From Capitella teleta (Eukaryota; Annelida; Polychaeta; Capitellidae): DNA of 64,000 nt. The stretch spans positions 3,083 through 67,082 of the forward strand of contig KB308943.1 of assembly GCA_000328365.1 (NCBI GenBank). The letters run 5' to 3'. Under the pieces are notes generated by a model that was not told the DNA's origin, ran no database searches, and saw nothing but the letters and a program-made list of their open reading frames with translations. Below are positions 50,701 to 55,535 of the stretch, piece after piece. The number at the start of each line of letters is the position of its first letter. Positions within the stretch are counted from its first letter, which is position 1. The position numbers and the translations under genes were made by a program.

Positions 50701-51889
50701 TGGAGAGTGGCTGCCTATGTAGAGCCCACGCGCACATGGTGGTCAGCTCATGGTCTTCACCATGGAGACTACAACTACCGTGTGAGAGCGGAGAACCCAG
50801 TCGGCGCTGGACCACCCTGTATGCTGCATAGCCTCGTGTCACCAAGCCAAAGCAAAAGTGAGTTAATTCAAATTTTTTGGCCGATTCTCTGTTATCATTT
50901 TCCTACCAGGTCGTCCATCTGTACCGACTCGTTTTGAAGTGTCAAACGTGACTGAAGACAGCGCCACCTTGTCTTGGCTCCCACCTGACAGAGATGGAGA
51001 ATCTCGTATTTTCAATTACGTCATTGAGAGCCGCGAGGCCACCCCAGGAAGCAGCTGGCACCGCGTGAAGACTGTCAACTCAAGTGACAACCTGATTGCC
51101 ACAGTCGATGGTCTGCGCGAGGGACGCAATTACCACTTCAGAATTCATGCTGTGAATGCTCTTGGAGCTGGCCCCAATGTTGAGACCAGAGACTCTGCCA
51201 TCCCCAAGAGGAGATCGGGTAAGCTACCGGCCATCTGCATTGAACCATGTTGTTAATGCTTTGTCCCCAGGACCTCCGATGCCTCCCCAAGGCCCAATCA
51301 GGGTCATCCGCGTCACTCGCAACATGTTGGCGATCCACTGGACGCCATCTCTGGACAACGGAGGTTCTCCCATCGAACGATACACCATCGAGAAGAGAGA
51401 AGCTGATCGCAGCCACTGGATGCAAGCTGGAACCTGTGCACCTGATGTGTCCGCTTATTGCGTCACAGATTTAGCAGAAAACACTATGTACTACTTCAGG
51501 TAAGAGGCCAATTCCACACCTTTTACAACATTTGCAATATCGTATTTTTGCTTTTTAGGATCATCGCTGAGAACGCCTACGGACGCAGCGATCCTTTGGA
51601 GTTTGAGAAACCGGTTATTCCCAAGAGAATCTACGGTAACGAAACCACAAACTTTTGATATGATCGTTCTCTAACTTTCCTTCCAGAATCCGCTAAGACG
51701 ACTGATGTTGAATCATTGCTGCGCGAGGCCTACATGGAAACCTCCACTTCGTCTCATCTTGCCCGCAGCTCTAGCTCCAGTACGCGTCAAGTGACGCACA
51801 GTGAGCGCATGTATTCGGCATACGGAGACGAGCCGCTGACATCTTCAACTGACACCCTGGATTTGAGTGCCTGGACATCCAGGCACTAA
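1..51889 (+). CDS. TTN: Titin-like giant sarcomeric protein, 5'-partial, 124 exons in window
   Basis: This is a giant modular muscle protein, read as PEVK-like spring, 18 tandem Ig domains, Ig/Fn3 super-repeats, 14 Fn3 domains and a short Ser-rich end with a stop at 51887-51889. In all I count 60 Ig and 74 Fn3 domains in this part. Most domains occupy one exon (Ig 267-297 nt, Fn3 294-315 nt) bounded by phase-1 introns of 50-130 bp with GT/AG ends. The beginning (Z-disc part and first Ig domains) lies left of the window. By family knowledge the protein spans the half-sarcomere from I-band to thick filament. Twitchin or projectin is the main alternative, but these carry Fn3-Fn3-Ig arrays, and the kinase loop downstream is of titin type. 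Exon coordinates are given in the module entries below. Confidence 0.9.
100..1840 (+). repeat. 84-bp in-frame tandem repeat (about 22 units including diverged ends)
   Basis: The word gaatctactgatgttg recurs every 84 bp (for example 187, 271, 355) through most of exon A. Central units differ at only a few bases, for example KAEEP versus TAEEP, and ISIEA versus INIEA. The variant pair ending KV then IEPTPKE occurs twice, near units 3-4 and 15-16 counted from 184, which points to block duplications of several units. Because the period is a multiple of three, all six frames tend to stay open, giving long false ORFs on both strands. Confidence 0.92.
1883..2330 (+). other. Intron between the two PEVK-like exons (448 bp)
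   Basis: Donor gtatgc follows exon A and acceptor atttcag precedes exon B; both sides are phase 1. The interior is AT-rich. I see no open domain-coding stretch and no repeat of the 84-bp unit in it. Confidence 0.8.
2331..3092 (+). CDS. TTN: PEVK-like spring segment, exon B (diverged 28-residue repeats)
   Basis: This phase-1 to phase-1 exon of 762 nt holds about eight units of the same 28-residue period as exon A but a different consensus: EPVEDVVEAEISIDVPTEPE followed by VEEPIIIE. The shared core (AEISI, D/E-V/A-P, EP, EEP-I/V-I) shows that both exons descend from one unit. Units alternate between VVEAE and ASEAE forms over 2560-2960, suggesting duplication of a two-unit block. Composition is again very acidic with almost no Lys, so the chain should be disordered and extensible. 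The exon ends in a less regular stretch (SQPDG) before donor gtagga. Confidence 0.87.
3093..3600 (+). other. Intron between PEVK-like segment and tandem Ig array (508 bp)
   Basis: Donor gtagga at 3093 and acceptor cattgcag at 3593-3600 bound this phase-1 intron. It contains AT-rich sequence with short T runs; I see no further exon, although a small alternative exon cannot be excluded. Confidence 0.75.
3601..5451 (+). CDS. TTN: Tandem Ig array, Ig1-Ig5 (I-band type)
   Basis: Five one-domain exons: 3601-3867, 3920-4195, 4353-4619, 4857-5123 and 5182-5451. Each starts with an E-x-P-V or similar A strand (EEPVYITIPLQD), has a B strand such as VTLECQLSKP, the invariant core Trp (VKWYKNG, VAWLKDG), a DG-x-x-H-x-L-T-L E strand and the F-strand D-D-E-A-E-Y signature, ending V-E-G at the donor. 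These are intermediate-set Ig domains like those flanking PEVK in titin. Ig2 (3920-4195) lacks the B-strand Cys (TLQAEVSKE). Most of these domains have no second core Cys, as is usual for cytosolic titin Ig folds. They would act as a stiff, hinge-linked chain in series with the PEVK spring. Confidence 0.9.
5748..7586 (+). CDS. TTN: Tandem Ig array, Ig6-Ig11
   Basis: Exons: 5748-6281 (two Ig domains without an intron between them, Ig6 and Ig7), 6339-6605, 6662-6931, 6989-7255 and 7314-7586. Ig6 (KLDVKVNKN) and Ig7 (FSLQLNKPN) both lack the B-strand Cys, while Ig11 has Cys in both B and F strands (LSCETSKP, YTCTIN), compatible with a buried pair. Core Trp residues are present in all (LNWFKDG, VSWFYDE, VTWSHND, VTWKKNG, VTWNLNG, VKWHKDG). 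The joint between Ig6 and Ig7 reads HVTE-IPTEF, where the phase-1 intron of other copies would fall, so an intron was probably lost here. Confidence 0.9.
7639..9850 (+). CDS. TTN: Tandem Ig array, Ig12-Ig18
   Basis: Exons: 7639-8193 (two Ig domains, Ig12 and Ig13, joined at IIVDEAPCEI without an intron), 8252-8521, 8572-8838, 8898-9167, 9222-9500 and 9584-9850. Typical cores are VEWFKDG, VTWFKNG, AKWLKAG and ATWLKSG. Ig17 (9222-9500) is a few residues longer in the C-E region (VITPGVGQWERF) and has Cys in both B and F strands. Ig13 lacks the B-strand Cys. This ends the uniform Ig-only chain; from 9915 the Ig domains become interleaved with Fn3, which by analogy with vertebrate titin marks the I-band to A-band change. 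Confidence 0.9.
9915..11546 (+). CDS. TTN: Half super-repeat before unit 1 (Ig-Ig-Fn3-Fn3-Fn3, B type)
   Basis: Exons: 9915-10184 (Ig), 10235-10522 (Ig), 10585-10881 (Fn3) and 10944-11546 (two Fn3 domains fused). The second Ig has the DKITLKAG and IPYMAYPQP pattern of every later B-half second Ig. The Fn3 domains carry the W-x-x-P-x-D-D-G-G, E-K/R and F-R-V-x-A-E-N signatures. The link KDPWTLPGKPG shows these are the second and third Fn3 of a B half, so this is half a unit and not a new arrangement. It is the N-terminal border of the thick-filament-type array. Confidence 0.88.
11601..13291 (+). CDS. TTN: Super-repeat unit 1, A half (Ig-Ig-Fn3-Fn3-Fn3)
   Basis: Exons: 11601-11888 (Ig, IEWLKAGKP), 11946-12233 (Ig, SSWSFNN), 12287-12589 (Fn3, VEWEPSETDGG, ending RLPFG-like KLPFG), 12647-12946 (Fn3, LTWEPPESDGG, KDPYG) and 12998-13291 (Fn3, ITWKAPENDGG, LKYG). 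This is the only A half in which the second and third Fn3 domains are separated by an intron (12947-12997). In units 2-9 the same joint is intronless, so unit 1 seems to keep the older structure. Confidence 0.88.
13350..15059 (+). CDS. TTN: Super-repeat unit 1, B half (Ig-Ig-Fn3-Fn3-Fn3)
   Basis: Exons: 13350-13619 (Ig), 13671-13949 (Ig, VPPRFTGDL with RLKAGSSSAIEIPF and RIKTETIVNMTS), 14013-14309 (Fn3), 14374-14673 (Fn3) and 14757-15059 (Fn3). The junction 14673/14757 makes a TCC Ser codon (T at the donor, CC after the acceptor). The acceptor of the last exon is preceded by a pure T run of about 37 bases. The last Fn3 ends EEPLG, the usual B-half end before an A-type Ig starting VG. Confidence 0.88.
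14718..14754 (+). repeat. Poly(T) run forming the polypyrimidine tract of an acceptor
   Basis: About 37 uninterrupted T directly precede the AG acceptor at 14755-14756 of the Fn3 exon 14757-15059. A homopolymer of this length is unstable in replication and easily miscounted in assembly. Confidence 0.85.
15112..16800 (+). CDS. TTN: Super-repeat unit 2, A half (split Ig-Ig-Fn3-Fn3-Fn3)
   Basis: Exons: 15112-15226 plus 15280-15452 (one Ig split by a phase-2 intron inside the core Trp codon, TG then G), 15506-15793 (Ig, VTWYFNEEP), 15846-16148 (Fn3, ends ARLPFG) and 16210-16800 (two fused Fn3 joined at KDPYDKPGKPG). The first Ig carries Cys in B and F strands (LTCDINPG, YMCKATN). The two-Fn3 exon is the form shared by units 2-9. 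Confidence 0.89.
16858..19470 (+). CDS. TTN: Super-repeat unit 2, B half (Ig-Ig-Fn3-Fn3-Fn3)
   Basis: Exons: 16858-17127 (Ig, AQWSKDTKIIRKSD), 17181-17465 (Ig, VTWTFNGGK), 17521-17817 (Fn3), 18801-19103 (Fn3) and 19168-19470 (Fn3). The domains match other B halves, but the intron between the first and second Fn3 is 983 bp, the longest inside the whole super-repeat region, which accounts for the longer spacing of this unit. Fn3 ends follow the usual order PKSAFG, KDAWG, EEPLG. Confidence 0.89.
17818..18800 (+). other. Outsized intron (983 bp) within super-repeat unit 2
   Basis: The intron is bounded by donor gtgagt and acceptor ttttctag. Sister introns at the same joint in other units are about 50-65 bp. 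The content is AT-rich with pyrimidine stretches. I find no Ig or Fn3 exon, no terminal repeats and no protein of a known mobile element, so an insertion is possible but not shown. Confidence 0.7.
19594..21218 (+). CDS. TTN: Super-repeat unit 3, A half
   Basis: Exons: 19594-19878 (Ig, VKWTKDGKD), 19934-20221 (Ig, LIWFKEDEE), 20273-20575 (Fn3, ARLPFG end) and 20631-21218 (two Fn3). The first Fn3 of the double exon has the shortened loop EKLSGKRWIKV and the link KNPYDVPGRP, features shared only with units 4 and 5. Exon order and phases are the same as in unit 2. Confidence 0.9.
21272..22976 (+). CDS. TTN: Super-repeat unit 3, B half
   Basis: Exons: 21272-21544 (Ig, DWYKGKTKIKRDDKF), 21605-21889 (Ig, YEDKLVLKAGSAAAIEIP then RFKTDIIKTMTS), 21951-22247 (Fn3), 22311-22613 (Fn3, KDPWG) and 22674-22976 (Fn3, KEIIG). 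The first Ig has a run of basic residues after the core Trp, and the second carries the RFKTD motif found at this position along the array. Confidence 0.9.
23034..24681 (+). CDS. TTN: Super-repeat unit 4, A half
   Basis: Exons: 23034-23321 (Ig, HWYKEAKEVYQNKKY), 23376-23663 (Ig, VYWYIGEDM), 23731-24033 (Fn3, ARLPFG) and 24097-24681 (two Fn3, loop EKLSGTRWIKA, link KNPYEEPGKP). The donor of the first Ig gives A and the next exon GT, forming Ser, as in several other units. It is very similar to unit 3. Confidence 0.9.
24736..26432 (+). CDS. TTN: Super-repeat unit 4, B half
   Basis: Exons: 24736-25008 (Ig, DWYKGNKKIRRDEKY), 25064-25348 (Ig, YEDRLVVKAGSALAIEIP then RFKTDTIKGMSS), 25408-25704 (Fn3, RTYQRDGTTSE), 25761-26063 (Fn3, KNPWG) and 26130-26432 (Fn3, KEKIG). 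The layout is identical to unit 3 B half, with all exon lengths the same (273, 285, 297, 303, 303 nt). Confidence 0.9.
26491..28112 (+). CDS. TTN: Super-repeat unit 5, A half
   Basis: Exons: 26491-26778 (Ig, HWYKAAKEIYTDKRH), 26837-27109 (Ig, LTWYLKDEE; 15 nt shorter than its sisters in the C'-E loop), 27165-27467 (Fn3, ARLPFG) and 27528-28112 (two Fn3, loop EKLSGSRWMKV, link KNPYTVPGKP). The last Fn3 has DGKSP in place of the usual DGGSP and ends AKYS. Confidence 0.9.
28171..29885 (+). CDS. TTN: Super-repeat unit 5, B half
   Basis: Exons: 28171-28440 (Ig, EWFKNDKAIRRHDK), 28537-28821 (Ig, YEDRLVLKTGASAAIEIP then RFKTDEITNMTS), 28873-29169 (Fn3, SWQRDGTTSD), 29227-29529 (Fn3, KDPWS) and 29583-29885 (Fn3, KEPVG). 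The first Fn3 is close to its counterpart in unit 4 (shared RDGTTS loop), again pointing to a recent common origin of these units. Confidence 0.9.
30003..31637 (+). CDS. TTN: Super-repeat unit 6, A half
   Basis: Exons: 30003-30290 (Ig, KWFKNDSEIFGGKKY), 30343-30627 (Ig, VKWFHNDEE), 30687-30989 (Fn3, KLPFG) and 31041-31637 (two Fn3, loop EKSSGYSSRWIKA, link KDPYTKPSKPG). The first double-exon Fn3 keeps the longer SGYSSRW loop, unlike units 3-5. The second Fn3 has the variant EWAYPESDGG. Confidence 0.9.
31701..33483 (+). CDS. TTN: Super-repeat unit 6, B half
   Basis: Exons: 31701-31970 (Ig, EWYKNGKPIRRNDNY), 32094-32378 (Ig, FLKTGQSAALELPF then RFKEDTIVNMTS), 32459-32764 (Fn3), 32821-33126 (Fn3, KDPWG) and 33178-33483 (Fn3, AAEKQ). 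The Fn3 exons are 306 nt here, one codon longer than usual. Intron 31971-32093 (123 bp) is slightly long for the array. Confidence 0.9.
33540..35070 (+). CDS. TTN: Super-repeat unit 7, A half (Ig exon plus fused Ig-Fn3-Fn3-Fn3 exon)
   Basis: Exons: 33540-33827 (Ig, HWYKDAKELYSGRKY) and 33883-35070, a single 1188-nt exon encoding one Ig (TEWTHNSRP) and three Fn3 domains (LQWEAPEADGG, ISWKEPESDGG, ITWAAPSDDGN). Three inter-domain introns present or partly present in sister units are absent here. The joints read VTVMGKPSEP, AKLPYGPPSPP and KDPYSRPGAPG without a gap, which indicates clean intron loss rather than deletion of coding sequence. Confidence 0.92.
35127..36966 (+). CDS. TTN: Super-repeat unit 7, B half
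   Basis: Exons: 35127-35396 (Ig, EWFKNGRPIRKGGKY; B strand FEFELST without Cys), 35617-35904 (Ig, RIKDETIFNMTA), 35959-36255 (Fn3), 36313-36606 (Fn3, loop shortened to RRSGKTWIPV) and 36661-36966 (Fn3, ends DAAHFA). Intron 35397-35616 is 220 bp. The donor C at 36966 joins CT of the next exon to make Pro, an unusual first residue for an A-half Ig. Confidence 0.89.
37021..38878 (+). CDS. TTN: Super-repeat unit 8, A half
   Basis: Exons: 37021-37308 (Ig, HWYKDSKEVYHSAKY), 37365-37652 (Ig, VTWYHGDTV), 37704-38006 (Fn3, KLPFG) and 38279-38878 (two Fn3, loop EKRQGSSSRWIRL, link RDPFSKPGSPG). Intron 38007-38278 (272 bp) is longer than its counterparts, with no visible exon inside. The second Fn3 has the variant DDGRSP. 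Confidence 0.9.
38934..40600 (+). CDS. TTN: Super-repeat unit 8, B half
   Basis: Exons: 38934-39203 (Ig, TWYKDGERIRPNRH), 39256-39540 (Ig, VRWTHNKSP then RIKMDTINNMTS), 39597-39893 (Fn3), 39948-40250 (Fn3, KDPWG) and 40301-40600 (Fn3, KEPIG). The first Ig has Cys in B and F strands (FECELSKP, YTCECKR). Domain order and phases follow the standard plan. Confidence 0.9.
40653..43866 (+). CDS. TTN: Super-repeat unit 9 (full 10 domains, with a fused Fn3-Fn3-Ig-Ig exon)
   Basis: Exons: 40653-40940 (Ig, RWFKEAREIYPSRKY), 40995-41282 (Ig, AQWYRNDEP), 41336-41638 (Fn3, with DDRGS in place of DGGS), 41699-42853 (1155 nt: two Fn3 then two Ig, crossing the A/B half border with no intron at AKYVEPIEY), 42905-43201 (Fn3) and 43258-43866 (two Fn3 fused at KDPWDKPSRP). 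The joint 41638/41699 makes a Cys codon (T+GT). Like unit 7, this unit has lost several introns. Confidence 0.91.
43920..45755 (+). CDS. TTN: Super-repeat unit 10, A half (split Ig, Ig-Fn3 with a 51-bp intron, two Fn3)
   Basis: Exons: 43920-44037 plus 44093-44271 (Ig split in the core Trp codon; RWMKGAKELFSGRKH), 44323-44801 (Ig fused to the first part of Fn3), 44853-44967 (rest of that Fn3), 45094-45396 (Fn3, KDPFG) and 45450-45755 (Fn3). Intron 44802-44852 lies inside an Fn3 domain at HSFK/VGKLLEG and is 51 bp, phase 0 and free of stops; alignment with sister Fn3 domains supports splicing it out. An AT dinucleotide tract lies in the next intron near 45028. Confidence 0.88.
45810..46496 (+). 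CDS. TTN: Ig pair closing the regular array (unit 10, B half start)
   Basis: Exons: 45810-45921 plus 45984-46156 (Ig split inside the core Trp codon, EITW then SKDYQK) and 46212-46496 (Ig, VTWYKDGVP). The acceptor joint T+TG gives LPPSLDVDERY. After this pair no further Ig appears until the kinase region, so it marks the end of the 5-domain rhythm. Confidence 0.88.
46653..48690 (+). CDS. TTN: Fn3 run, domains 1-6
   Basis: Exons: 46653-47261 (two Fn3), 47323-47622, 47678-47983, 48037-48339 and 48388-48690. The second Fn3 (about 46960-47261) is atypical: it has APHPHHETDVDGY where others have DGGSPI, and RKFRISMD for YEFRVSAE. Others show IEWRPPMDDGG, IEWEPPSIDGG, IHWQSPEFTGG and LEWFAPFSDGG. 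The loops are richer in Arg than in the super-repeats (VRRDS, RENREKAHW, RETTRTGW). Confidence 0.9.
48747..50504 (+). CDS. TTN: Fn3 run, domains 7-11
   Basis: Exons: 48747-49061, 49115-49420, 49474-49782, 49836-50144 and 50202-50504. Domain 7 has a short extra N-terminal lead (SLSVHKPVTPAGP) and lacks the DGG turn (PHSKVEHISSY). Domain 9 also lacks it (SPGDASSVSHF). All keep the core Trp pair (LSWQP, AWETV and similar) and the F-R-V/I strand. Several share the loop R-V-K-S (VARVKSIMSS, AARVKSRARS), suggesting local duplication. Confidence 0.9.
50558..51635 (+). CDS. TTN: Fn3 run, domains 12-14
   Basis: Exons: 50558-50857, 50910-51218, and 51271-51499 plus 51559-51635 (last Fn3 split by a phase-2 intron after MYYFR, before IIAENAYG). 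Domain 12 is diverged (RETGGVPLSGY, YVEPTRTWWSAHG). The exon ending at 51635 (KRIYG, phase 1) can join either the stop-bearing exon at 51687 or, in the same phase, the exon at 55278 leading to the kinase. Confidence 0.9.
51687..51889 (+). CDS. TTN: Alternative or final C-terminal exon with stop (Ser/Thr-rich tail)
   Basis: The acceptor ttccag precedes a phase-1 exon of 67 codons ending at TAA 51887-51889. The tail begins ESAKTTDVESLLREAYMETS, is rich in Ser and Thr in the middle, and ends SAWTSRH. It contains no Ig or Fn3 fold and I recognise no family. A splice-supported frame plus a following 3'UTR make this a real end. It would produce a titin without kinase or M-band Ig domains unless skipped in favour of the downstream exons. 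Whether it is alternative or constitutive cannot be told from DNA alone. Confidence 0.82.
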
Positions 51890-53040
51890 TATTACCATGA
51901 CGACGACACAAGCTCTGACTAAGAAGACAACCTGCAAACTTTATATTTTGATAATGACATTTTTTTTTCTAATACTTTTCTAATCTACAACTGGCCTGAA
52001 GAAGAACTCAATGAAGACGAAACCGACACTCACTATGACTAATATTTAATCTCTTGTATTGAAAAAAAAAAGAGTTTGACCTAGAAACCTTTTTTCATTT
52101 GCTGTGAATTTAATTTATTCGATTGTTTTCCTTTTATTTTATTTTTTTATATATTTTTTTTCTCTTACAATTTGTTAATTTTCTCTTTTGAATAGGACTT
52201 ATCTGACATTATTAACTCCGGACAACTGTTTCGTGTATGCATGTTTCCATTTCCTTTCGAGATTTGTTTCTGTACGTTTAAACTGATTGACTTTGTTGCT
52301 TAGGCAGTGATGTCGTCAGTTGTTGCTAGGGTTAAAGCGTAACTCTTAATGTGAACCTTCATGTGCATATTTGGATGACGACCCTCTCCAAATGCATGCA
52401 AGGCTATGTTCCCTACACACACACCTACACTCTCTCTCTTCTTTTTTGAATTTTTCACATTATACGATCTGAGAGGAACGCTGCAACCGAACGTGGATAA
52501 ATTGTATTGTGTTGAAATGGTTCCATGCCGAGATAATCTTGCAACTGTTTAGGATTTGTTTAAACCAGTGTATTCACCTAGTCAAATGTTTTTGTCGTGT
52601 TTTTCTAGCCTAGTCATGCAATGAAAGCATCCTGCATAAACATTGTTAAAGATTGATTGATATCAATGTCGATATCATTCTTCATTGTCTCATACGTCTT
52701 ATGTTTCCGTGTCAATCTAATTCATTGTTAAACCGACTTTTGCAAGTCACGATTCAGTTGTCCATTTCGAAGAACCCTCTAACCCTCCAAGCACTCAACA
52801 ACATCTGAGTGTTCATGTCAATCATAGTCCTGTATTCTTAAGAAGAAAGAAACGATTGTGAAAATCTCCATCAACAAAACTTTAAAAATGTATTATTATT
52901 TTGAGAATGAAAAAAACAACTTTGGGATGTCAAAATTTCACCCTCATGACATTGTGCATTCATGATTTTGTTTAATTTTGTTTTCTTATTTTCAGTTCAC
53001 CCTTTAGCTGAATGCGCAATAAAATTTTGATTTATTATAT
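51890..53040 (+). other. 3'UTR of the kinase-less transcript (about 1.15 kb)
   Basis: AT-rich sequence follows the TAA, with pyrimidine-rich and T-rich stretches (51960-52200, 52430) and no sustained open frame. An AATAAA signal at 53018-53023 is followed by a T/GT-rich stretch (ttattatatgtgtg), consistent with cleavage near 53040. The extent is inferred. Confidence 0.6.
53018..53023 (+). promoter_or_regulatory. Poly(A) signal AATAAA
   Basis: This is a canonical hexamer 1.13 kb after the stop at 51889, with a GT-rich element about 18 bases downstream (tatgtgtgcc). It is the first clear AATAAA after the stop. Confidence 0.6.
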
Positions 53041-55277
53041 GTGTGCCATTTACCTCATTTCATACACGAACTTATTTACTTTTGGAAGCTCATATCTTTC
53101 AAAGACGTGGGCTTTCAATGTCACATGAAAGTTAATTCAAGGTCAATAATATTTGACTTTGGAATGACTTTTTCTGCAAGGTCGATGCAATGTCAAAAAC
53201 TTTGACATTCCAATGATCTCCGCAAACATAAACCATATCAATATATCCTAACGTTGTGACATGCGATCTGGTTACGAGGATGTGCAACGCTTACGTGTTG
53301 CTATTCGTCATCTTGTTATTCCTTCAGTACAACGTAAATAACCAGAACACCTAGGCAAAATTTCCTATTTTTGATCTGGTAATCTAAATATAGTACATTT
53401 GTCGGTGTACGTGTGTGAGCACAGCGGATATATAGCTATAGCGATGCTTCATTTAACACGATATAGAGGTACTAAATCAAAAATTAGCATCAGCATAGAA
53501 GTAATTATGAGAGGTGATGCTTTGGATTCAACGTGATTCGTCTTTGTAGTTGACTCAATGTAACAAGAGTGTCCTGGCCGTGCACTTCAGTACAGTAGGC
53601 TACGTTGCTTGGAGTTACGCACTTGCATAAGTAGAAACAGAAATGTTCCCTAATTCACCATGATGCAAAATTCTTGAGGCCTGACTCATCCAAATGACCC
53701 AATTACCGCTCTCATAAGTGTACCTAATTAGTAATTACCGGCCTGTTCGCTACGTATACAAGTGCAACCAAACGCAAGCAGTGTGTATTGTAGAATAAAT
53801 TCACAACGAAGCAGGATACACGGATTCTTCCCAAGTAATAACTAACACGCATCTTGAACTCATTAAGCTTCCTTGCGTAACGTAACAAACAAACCATTAA
53901 AGGTCAATATATAATGAGGCTCGTATAGAGAAAGTATTGAACTTAACAAGTTGAAAGAACAAGAATATATCACATGAATCGATCATATAAAATTATGCAT
54001 ATAACTGCGTTATACAATGTAAGTCTTTGGTTGTTTGCATGTTGCATATCTACTTATAGCAGAAAGGGGAAGTGATGCCAAGGTTAACGTGGATTTCAGC
54101 TGTCGATGCTGATCATATCTTGCAGGAAGCATTGGAACCCAAACAACCGAGTACAGTGGAACTCATATTGTACTCTGCTATGCATGCTTCTATTCCTGCC
54201 ATACACGGGAACATCATTAAATAAAACACTTATATACTATTCAGATTTACAGATTTACGGACCGCTGGTGAGGGATATAAGGCCAGCTGATAATTACAAT
54301 ATATAGCAGATATATAGATATGATATTATTTGATTTTTATTATTATTAGATTATATTTTTTTTTTTTTTACTTTGGTGATGCTAGTTTGGCAAAAGTTTT
54401 CCAATCAATTAAGCAATGAATTAAATCCTGACATCGGCGTAAAGGAAGTCAACGTAATAGATTAATTCAGGAATGTTGAGCATTATCAGAAAAAAAAGTA
54501 AGGCTAAAAAAATTGAGGGGAAACATGCTAATCTCAATTGTTACAAATACCCATGATTATGACTGTAAATATCTGCAAGTACTACAAGTGAATAAATGCA
54601 CGAAAGTCTTGTCTAATAAAGTAACCATGCATCAACATATTTATTAGCTATATACTTGCAATATGCAGCCTTTGTTTAAAATCCTCAGAGTTATACACTT
54701 GACTAGTTGGAAACAAAACATATCATCGAGTGGCGAGAGACGGCCCAAGACCTGCCCATCTTCTTTCAAGAGTACATCATAAACTTCCCAATAACACGGG
54801 ACCAGCCATTACGAAGCCTTAGGTGCTTCCTCTGCTCCCGGGCGAGTTGCTATAAACATAGCAGCCAACATATACCGCTGCCTTGCATTGCACACAATGG
54901 CAGCGTTTCAACGCTTCTAAGAGGGAAAACAATATTTCTTCTTTTTTTCGACTTTCGATTGTGTTTTCATGGATAACATATTATTGTGATGGCGAATCAA
55001 CGTTTAGGTTAGTGGCAATATAGCTGTAATATTAGAAGGTGCGGCGAGATTCAGAAGGATAAAGTGAACGATATCGATAAGCGAAGTGTGCAGTTATTGC
55101 AAATGCTCGTGCCTCAGCTTTCACCCAACGATTCCCAGATATTACAACACAGATACCAGACAGCAAACACCCACAACCACGAGTTTATTGTGTCTCTAAG
55201 TCTAATATTATAACTATCATCATTGCATTAATGACCCCGAACCCTCCATGCATAACTATATGGTCCCTTATCCCCAG
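53041..55277 (+). other. Non-coding stretch between the stop-bearing part and the kinase exons
   Basis: No Ig, Fn3 or other recognisable exon was found in these 2.2 kb. There are T-rich runs near 54355-54370 and several scattered AATAAA words. A TATAAA word at 54851-54856 is the only promoter-like string I noticed and is weak evidence. The stretch is either the rest of a long intron (51636-55277, if the gene is continuous) or contains the promoter of a separate kinase transcript. Confidence 0.55.
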
Positions 55278-55535
55278 CTCGTCGAGGTGTGAAACCATGC
55301 TTCATCAAGAAGCTACCACAGAAGGTGAAGAGTTCCCAAGGAGACAGCATCAGGGTCACGTGTACCCATGGCAACAAAGGATGCAGACCCATGTTCATCA
55401 AATCCTTGCCCCAGAAAGTGTCACTCGCAGAGAAAGGTGACCTGCAAGTGACATGTGTCACTGGATCAATGACAGAGAAGAGTGTTGAAGAAGTGCGCAG
55501 GAGAGTGGAGAAGGACAGTCAAAACATTAGACAAG
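55278..55535 (+). CDS. TTN: Lead exon with two Ig half-motifs and a charged helix-like end
   Basis: This phase-1 exon encodes ARRGVKPCFIKKLPQKV, then a second similar stretch RPMFIKSLPQKVSLAEKGD. Each resembles the A-A'-B strands of an Ig domain (FIK-LPQKV, GD, VTC) but neither has the core Trp or the C-terminal half. The end (MTEKSVEEVRRRVEKDSQ) is highly charged and could form a helix. It looks like a duplicated Ig start that lost its continuation, or a linker. Function unknown. Confidence 0.7.

Noticed and set aside
54851-54856. TATAAA as promoter of a kinase-only transcript
   Set aside because: A single hexamer in AT-rich DNA is expected by chance; no in-frame first exon identified.
54707-54976. 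89-codon ORF upstream of the kinase exons
   Set aside because: No recognisable domain, ends before 55278 without a fitting donor that I can see; probably chance.
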